From the NCBI GenBank assembly GCA_013140775.1, contig JABFSA010000014.1, positions 25,074 to 89,073 on the forward strand: a stretch of DNA of 64,000 bases. The letters run 5' to 3'. Shown here one piece after another: positions 63,529 to 64,000 of the stretch. Under the pieces are notes generated by a model that had not been told where the DNA came from, ran no database searches, and was given only the letters and a program-made list of their open reading frames with translations. Origin of the DNA: Acidobacteriota bacterium (GTDB lineage: Bacteria; Acidobacteriota; Vicinamibacteria; Vicinamibacterales; UBA2999). Position numbers and translations under genes: made by a program. Each line of letters opens with the position of its first letter. The first letter of the stretch is position 1.

Positions 63529-64000
63529 TAGAGCGCGCGTGCCGAGACGCACAGATCGTGAAAGGCGTCCAGGAAACGTTCACGATTGTGTGTCTTCGCC
63601 ACCCAGTCCCGGCCGTCCTTGCCAAGACGCCTCCGGCGATCGGGCGCATCGATCAACTCGCGCAGTCCTTTCACGAAGGCAGGAACGGAGTCCATGCCCG
63701 TTCCCGTGAACGACCCGACATAGATTCCAAAGCGCGAGGCCACTTCCTCGGTGTCGATGCAGCTGAGGAGTGGTGTCTCGCAGGTCAGCGCTTCGAGGAA
63801 GCTGACGGCCAGACCCTCGTGAATCGAGGTGTTGATGAGCGCCCAGGCGCTCGAGAGAATCCTGGTTTTCTCCTCGCCATCAACGTGTCCCATGAGGCGC
63901 ACATTGGAGGGCAGATCCCGCGGATGCCAGACGACCTCGTGATCGCCGTGATAGGCCTGTCCAAGGAACAGAAACTCGACCGACGGGAAATGTTTCGCGA
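63528..64000 (-). CDS. Glycosyltransferase family 4, C-terminal part (runs off the window)
   Basis: The frame is open from the window edge to a TAG at 63528-63530. The visible 156 residues read HFPSVEFLFLGQAYHGDHEV, then VRLMGHVDGEEKTRILSSAW, LINTSIHEGLAVSFLEALTC and ETPLLSC. The E-x7-E nucleotide-sugar motif is in HEGLAVSFLEAL. A C-terminal helix bundle ends RERFLDAFHDLCVSARAL. The N-terminal half lies beyond base 64000. It probably forms an operon with the GT2 gene, which it overlaps. Confidence 0.85.
   Translation of the reverse strand, partial: AKHFPSVEFLFLGQAYHGDHEVVWHPRDLPSNVRLMGHVDGEEKTRILSSAWALINTSIHEGLAVSFLEALTCETPLLSCIDTEEVASRFGIYVGSFTGTGMDSVPAFVKGLRELIDAPDRRRRLGKDGRDWVAKTHNRERFLDAFHDLCVSARAL

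Overview
The window is high-GC DNA with short intergenic gaps and many Sec-exported proteins. It carries three very large Oar-like TonB-dependent receptors with N-terminal carboxypeptidase-regulatory domains, DUF6152-type proteins, several c-type cytochromes and a HEIGHLLLG-type metalloprotease. This combination points to an Acidobacteriota chromosome, most likely the class Vicinamibacteria. That assignment is inference from gene content. I see no rRNA, tRNA, CRISPR array, prophage or complete insertion sequence.

Layout. 1-1.7 kb: the end of an FAD oxidoreductase, a pentahaem cytochrome and two DUF6152 genes. 2.1-5.4 kb: a tight TAXI-type binding lipoprotein / histidine kinase / response regulator operon. 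5.5-19 kb: a long minus-strand block of exported proteins built from a repeated set of families (a lipocalin-like secreted superfamily, degenerate metallo-beta-lactamase-fold proteins, DUF6152, one TonB receptor). It is interrupted at 8.4-9.8 kb by a decayed M23 peptidase gene and a GIY-YIG gene. 19-28.6 kb: more exported proteins, two further DUF6152 genes (one coupled to a cytochrome c), a two-domain class II aldolase lipoprotein, an FG-GAP lipoprotein and a PRC-barrel protein. 28.9-33.5 kb: a TonB receptor whose 3' end abuts a truncated flavin amine oxidase, then a cytochrome c. 33.6-38.7 kb: a VWA protein, a zinc-ribbon protein, a SpoIIE-type phosphatase and two membrane-associated unknowns. 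38.7-44.3 kb: an amidohydrolase / TonB receptor / amidohydrolase operon. 44.4-61 kb: housekeeping and accessory genes, including an SDR with a zinc ribbon, PBP1A, a zinc phospholipase C-like protein, a frameshifted MASE1 kinase, Ku, a small metalloprotease, DUF2277, a PNPOx-GAF-winged-helix protein and two cytochromes. 61.3-64 kb: three glycosyltransferases of a surface-polysaccharide locus.

How the genes may work together. The strongest recurring signal is the set of five DUF6152 proteins. In each, the predicted signal-peptidase site is followed directly by His-His, and an Asn-Pro-His motif lies 26-27 residues further on. An N-terminal histidine after export is the hallmark of histidine-brace copper sites, so these may be small periplasmic metal (copper) proteins. 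One is translationally coupled to a cytochrome c and one faces a pentahaem cytochrome. Four of the five sit among secreted proteins of one lipocalin-like superfamily and MBL-fold proteins that have lost canonical metal ligands. I read the 5.5-26 kb region as an expanded, partly duplicated export-and-surface system whose biochemical role is unknown.

Non-coding structure. A palindromic REP-like element occurs five times with compensating changes in its stem. One copy forms part of the signal-peptide coding region of a TonB receptor and another supplies a stop codon. Other repeats and long inverted repeats sit in many of the remaining gaps.
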